Below, one piece after another: positions 60,808 through 64,000 of a stretch of DNA of 64,000 nt. Below the pieces are notes generated by a model that was given only the letters and a program-made list of their open reading frames with translations, was not told the origin of the DNA and made no database searches. The first letter of the stretch is position 1. Each line of letters begins with the position of its first letter. Source of the DNA: Gp6-AA40 sp035263125. GTDB taxonomy: Bacteria > Acidobacteriota > Vicinamibacteria > Vicinamibacterales > UBA2999. A program made the translations under genes and the position numbers. The stretch covers positions 49,060-113,059 of the forward strand of contig DATFRP010000002.1 of NCBI GenBank assembly GCA_035263125.1, in the 5' to 3' direction.

Positions 60808-61818
60808 ATGGCTTTTCTCGATCGCCGACAGCACACCGGCTGGTTGTTCATGGCGGTGACCGTCGGACACATTCTGCTCATTTCGGCGCAGGTGAGCACG
60901 CGACGCGGCATCTCGGTGATCGAGATGCTCACGTTTGGCGCATTCGCCGAAGTGCAGCGCGCCTCGACGACCGCGATCGGGTCGATGCGTGACGTGTGGT
61001 CGAACTACTTCGCGCTGCAGGAGATTCGCCGCGAGAACGCCGAGCTGCGCGACGAGGTCGCGAAGCTGCGGGTCGGACTGCAGCAGGAACGTGCAGTCGC
61101 CGAGCAGACACGCACGCTGCAGCAGCTCCTGGATCTCCGCGCGGCGACCAAGCTGTCGACCATGGCGGCCTCCGTGATCGCCGGAGGGGCGAGCCCGGAA
61201 TTCCGCACGATCACGATCGACAAGGGTACGGGCGACGGCATCGCGCAGGACATGGCGGTGATTTCGCCGGCGGGGATCGTGGGCCGGGTCGTGCTGCCGA
61301 CGCCCAGAGCCTCGAAAGTCCAGCTCCTAATCGATCGCGATGCGGCGGCCGGCGCGTTGCTCGAGCGATCGCGCGCGCAGGGGGTGTTGGTGGGAATGGG
61401 GACCGATCGCCTGCGTCTCGATCACGTGCCCGGCACCGCGGAAATCAAGGTCGGGGACCGCGTGGTGACCTCCGGAATCGAAGGCATCTACCCGAAAGGG
61501 TTTCCCATTGGTCAGATAGAATCGTTCGAGCGTCACGCGGGACAGCTCACTGACGTTATGATCCGACCGGCGGTGGAGTTCTCCAACCTCGAAGCGGTGC
61601 TGGTTGTGGCCACGCCGCCGGCGACCGAGGTCGGACCGCGCCCGCACAAGACGGAGGCTGCCGCGGTCAAGCCGGATGCTGCGGCTTCGAAGGCGGAGGT
61701 GGCTCGCAAACCGGACCCGCCGGCTCGCAAGCCTGCCGTCACGAGCCCGGCGGCGGACAGAGCGCCCGATGGGGCGGCCTCGACGCCGCCGTTGCCCGCG
61801 GCGCCCCGGGTGCAATGA
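60808..61818 (+). CDS. mreC: Rod-shape determining protein MreC
   Basis: 336 residues. One N-terminal span (HTGWLFMAVTVGHILLISAQ), a coiled coil (ENAELRDEVAKLRVGLQQE), and the MreC beta domain (SVIAGGASPEFRTITIDKG; VVLPTPRASKVQLLIDRDA; GVLVGMGTDRLRLDHVP; VVTSGIEGIYPKGFPIG). The C-terminus is an Ala/Pro/Lys-rich tail (about 275-336), longer than usual and probably disordered. Periplasmic scaffold linking MreB/MreD to PBP2. Overlaps mreD by four bases (ATGA). Confidence 0.94.
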   Translation: MAFLDRRQHTGWLFMAVTVGHILLISAQVSTRRGISVIEMLTFGAFAEVQRASTTAIGSMRDVWSNYFALQEIRRENAELRDEVAKLRVGLQQERAVAEQTRTLQQLLDLRAATKLSTMAASVIAGGASPEFRTITIDKGTGDGIAQDMAVISPAGIVGRVVLPTPRASKVQLLIDRDAAAGALLERSRAQGVLVGMGTDRLRLDHVPGTAEIKVGDRVVTSGIEGIYPKGFPIGQIESFERHAGQLTDVMIRPAVEFSNLEAVLVVATPPATEVGPRPHKTEAAAVKPDAAASKAEVARKPDPPARKPAVTSPAADRAPDGAASTPPLPAAPRVQ

Positions 61819-62321
61819 GGGCAGCGGGCGTATTGATCGCCATCGCGCTCGCGCTGGCGCTGCAGACGACGCTGGCGAAGTTTGTCGTCGGCGGCAGCGC
61901 GGCGGTCGATCTAGTGCTCGTCGCGGTGGTGTATATCGCGCTCACGGCCGGTCCGGTGAGCGGCATGATGGCGGGCAGCGTCGCAGGGCTGATTCAGGAT
62001 GCGCTGTCGACCGGTGTGATCGGCATCGGCGGGCTGTCGAAGGCGACCGTCGGATTCGTCGTGGGTGCATTGGGCCAGCAGTTCATCGTCACCGCGGCGC
62101 TCCCGCGGCTCGTGATTTTCCTGGGTGCGACCGTCGGATATCAGGCGTTGTTCATGGGAATCTACGTGCTGCTTCAGCAGCGAAGTTTTCCGTCGCCGTG
62201 GAAGGCGGTGGCGACGCAGGCACTGGGCAACGCGATCGTCGGCATGATCGTGTTTTCGATCGTCGAGGCGTTTCCGGGGATAGTGGAACGTCGGCGCACA
62301 GGGAGAAGATCGAGACTTTGA
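61815..62321 (+). CDS. mreD: Rod-shape determining protein MreD
   Basis: 168 residues with five or six spans (LIAIALALALQTTLAKFVV; LVLVAVVYIALTAGPVSGM; VGFVVGALGQQFIVTAAL; IVGMIVFSIVEAFPGIV). MreD-type features: AGSVAGLIQDALSTGVIGIGGLSK. Starts in an ATGA overlap with mreC. Its TGA (62319-62321) touches a GGAATCAGG hairpin that precedes mrdA. Confidence 0.9.
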   Translation: MRAAGVLIAIALALALQTTLAKFVVGGSAAVDLVLVAVVYIALTAGPVSGMMAGSVAGLIQDALSTGVIGIGGLSKATVGFVVGALGQQFIVTAALPRLVIFLGATVGYQALFMGIYVLLQQRSFPSPWKAVATQALGNAIVGMIVFSIVEAFPGIVERRRTGRRSRL

Positions 62322-62370
62322 ATCAGGAATCAGGAGGCATTCCTGATTCCTGATTCCTGATTCCTATAGG
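62321..62370. repeat. GGAATCAGG-unit hairpin between mreD and mrdA
   Basis: AATCAGGAATCAGGA (62321-62335) and its perfect reverse complement TCCTGATTCCTGATT (62341-62355) with a five-base loop GGCAT, then further tandem CCTGATTC units to about 62370. It lies in the middle of the operon, so it may stabilise or split the transcript. Confidence 0.93.
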
Positions 62371-62378
62371 ATTTTCTT

Positions 62379-64000
62379 ATGGCTGTTGCGGAAGATCGAA
62401 GGCGAATCGGTACGCGACTCGTCACATTGCAGGTGGCGGCGGTGATCGTCTTTGCCGCCCTCGGCATCTGCTTCTGGGTGCTGCAGATCGCTCAGGGAGC
62501 GAGGTACGAGGAGATGGCGGAGAACAACCACCAGCGGACGCTCGCGCTGCGGGCACCGCGTGGCGTGTTGTTCGACCGCAACGGCAAGGTGCTCGTCGAG
62601 AATCGCAATTCGTTCACCGTCTCGATCATGCGCGAGCACACCAAGGACCTGAACCGCACGGTGCAGCTGCTTGCGAAAGTGGCGGGCGTCGACGAGAAGC
62701 AGATCAGAACGGTCATCGACCGTCATCGCGGCGAGCCGAGCTACCGGCCGATCGTCGTGATCGAGGATGCCTCGCTCGCGCAAGTCGCCGCCATCACCGC
62801 GCGGCGTCTCGATTTCGAGCTGCCCGACGTCCGCGTCGAAGAAGTGCCCACGCGGAAGTACCCCTCCGATGCGATGGCCGCGCACTTGTTCGGCTACGTC
62901 GGTGAGGCCAGCGACGTACAGGTGGAAAACGGCGCCGCACAGCAGGGCGCGATCATCGGCCAGCAGGGCATCGAACGTGCCTACAACAATCTGCTCATGG
63001 GCGAGGACGGCGCCAAGCGTGTCGTCGTCAACAGCATGGGACGCGAAATCAGCACGCTCGACGAGATCCAGCCGACCGAAGGTCGGCGCGTCGAGCTCAC
63101 GATCGACGCCGATCTGCAGAAGGCCGCCGAGGATGGATTCCGCCGCGCCGGCTTCAACGGCGCTGCGCTCATCATGGACCCGCGCAACGGCGAGGTCCTC
63201 ACGTATGTGAGCCTGCCCTCGTACGATCCGAACGACTTTGCCGCCGGCATCGATCGCACGACGTGGGCGTCGCTCAACAGCGACAAGTTGAAGCCGCTGC
63301 AGAACCGCGTGCTGCAGGGACGCTACTCGCCGGGATCGACGTTCAAGCTCGTCGTCGCGACCGCGGCGCTCGAAGAGGGGATCGTCACTCCGGACTTCAA
63401 GGTGAACTGTCCTGGCGGTGCGACGTTCTACGGCCGCTACTACAAGTGCCATCTCAAAGGCGGCCACGGCGTGGTCGATATGCGCCACGCGCTCGAGAAG
63501 TCGTGCAACGTCTACTTCTACACGCTGGGCAACATGCTGGGCGTGGACAAGATCCACAAGTGGGCGGAGAAGCTCGGTCTCGCCGGCAAGACCGGCATCG
63601 ATCTCCCGAACGAGCAGGAGAGCATCGTGCCGAGCACCGAGTGGAAACTGAAGCGCACGGGCGAGCGATGGTATCCGGGCGAAACGATCTCGGTGTCGAT
63701 CGGCCAGGGGCAGGTGTCCGTGACGCCCGCATCGCTGGCGGAGATGATCACGACGATTGCGAATGGTGGCACCCGAGTGACGCCACACGTGATCAAGGCT
63801 ATCGACGAAGGACAGGGTTGGAAGCCCGTTCCCGCGAAGACGGTCGCAGACCGCGTCGCCTTCCGGCCCGACACGCTCGCAGCGCTGCACGACGGATTGT
63901 GGATGGTGGTCAACACCGGGGCCGGCACGGGCGGCCGCGCGAAGATCGAGGGTCGAGACGTATCGGGAAAGACCGGCACCGCGCAGGTGATCTCGAACGA
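62379..64000 (+). CDS. mrdA: Penicillin-binding protein 2 (mrdA), 5' part
   Basis: Partial: 540 codons then the window edge. N-terminal span (TLQVAAVIVFAALGICFWVL), the dimerisation/pedestal domain with RAPRGVLFDRNGKVLVEN and IIGQQGIERAYNNLL, then the transpeptidase domain with SxxK at S320-K323 (SPGSTFKLVV), SxN in EKSCNVYFY and KTGT at 531 (SGKTGTAQ), so the catalytic core is complete just before the edge. It cross-links peptidoglycan during elongation with MreBCD. Start: ATG at 62379 after the repeat; no strong ribosome binding site is seen (ATAGGA eight bases upstream at best). Only the C-terminal end is missing. Confidence 0.95.
   Translation, partial: MAVAEDRRRIGTRLVTLQVAAVIVFAALGICFWVLQIAQGARYEEMAENNHQRTLALRAPRGVLFDRNGKVLVENRNSFTVSIMREHTKDLNRTVQLLAKVAGVDEKQIRTVIDRHRGEPSYRPIVVIEDASLAQVAAITARRLDFELPDVRVEEVPTRKYPSDAMAAHLFGYVGEASDVQVENGAAQQGAIIGQQGIERAYNNLLMGEDGAKRVVVNSMGREISTLDEIQPTEGRRVELTIDADLQKAAEDGFRRAGFNGAALIMDPRNGEVLTYVSLPSYDPNDFAAGIDRTTWASLNSDKLKPLQNRVLQGRYSPGSTFKLVVATAALEEGIVTPDFKVNCPGGATFYGRYYKCHLKGGHGVVDMRHALEKSCNVYFYTLGNMLGVDKIHKWAEKLGLAGKTGIDLPNEQESIVPSTEWKLKRTGERWYPGETISVSIGQGQVSVTPASLAEMITTIANGGTRVTPHVIKAIDEGQGWKPVPAKTVADRVAFRPDTLAALHDGLWMVVNTGAGTGGRAKIEGRDVSGKTGTAQVISN

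Overview
The window looks like a chromosomal segment of a free-living, high-G+C member of the Acidobacteriota, most likely class Vicinamibacteria. Support: a Ser/Thr kinase with a TolB-like/TPR C-terminus, a stand-alone PD40 propeller protein, the DUF1552 / DUF1592-type cytochrome / ankyrin trio, a MoxR-DUF58-VWA operon, and an ordinary Gram-negative core (trigger factor-ClpP-ClpX-Lon-EngB-Rho, MreBCD-PBP2, PpiD, SppA). The assignment rests on gene content only. No phage, plasmid, CRISPR, rRNA or transposase gene was seen.

Layout. 0-12 kb: aldolase and amino-acid permease divergent from a Ser/Thr kinase; a SAM methyltransferase divergent from a large GT-C-like membrane protein; the MrfA helicase / MrfB exonuclease repair pair; convergent rpmE. 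12-23 kb (minus strand): O-antigen ligase-like protein, GT2, rho, engB, lon, clpX, clpP, tig, i.e. proteostasis plus envelope glycan genes. 23-28 kb: tRNA-Leu(UAG); a Dam-like methylase / ribbon-helix-helix / SPFH group; an ExeA-like ATPase, a 56-codon gene and a GspE paralogue whose ATPase motifs are degenerate. 28-36 kb: secreted and membrane proteins, a PD40 protein, mmsA, a zinc alcohol dehydrogenase, an MFS carrier. 36-42.5 kb: six-gene MoxR-DUF58-BatD-like-VWA-TPR-like-VWA operon. 42.5-52.5 kb: exported ankyrin, cytochrome c/DUF1592-type, DUF1552 (Tat), di-haem DUF1111 and LVIVD proteins, with an orphan receiver-AraC regulator. 52.5-64 kb: RlmD-like methyltransferase, FKBP lipoprotein, SppA, PpiD-like foldase, a GGDEF protein, then mreB-mreC-mreD-mrdA running off the right edge.

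The most striking signal is not a protein. About eighteen operon or gene junctions carry short hairpin elements. They fall into several sequence families but share one architecture: a short unit is repeated, often tandemly, in one arm and in reverse complement in the other. They often abut or contain stop codons. In several places they have become coding sequence: inside mrfB in frame, at the mrfB C-terminus, and at both ends of rlmD. At engB one seems to have removed the canonical start codon. No mobilising enzyme is visible here, so their origin is open.
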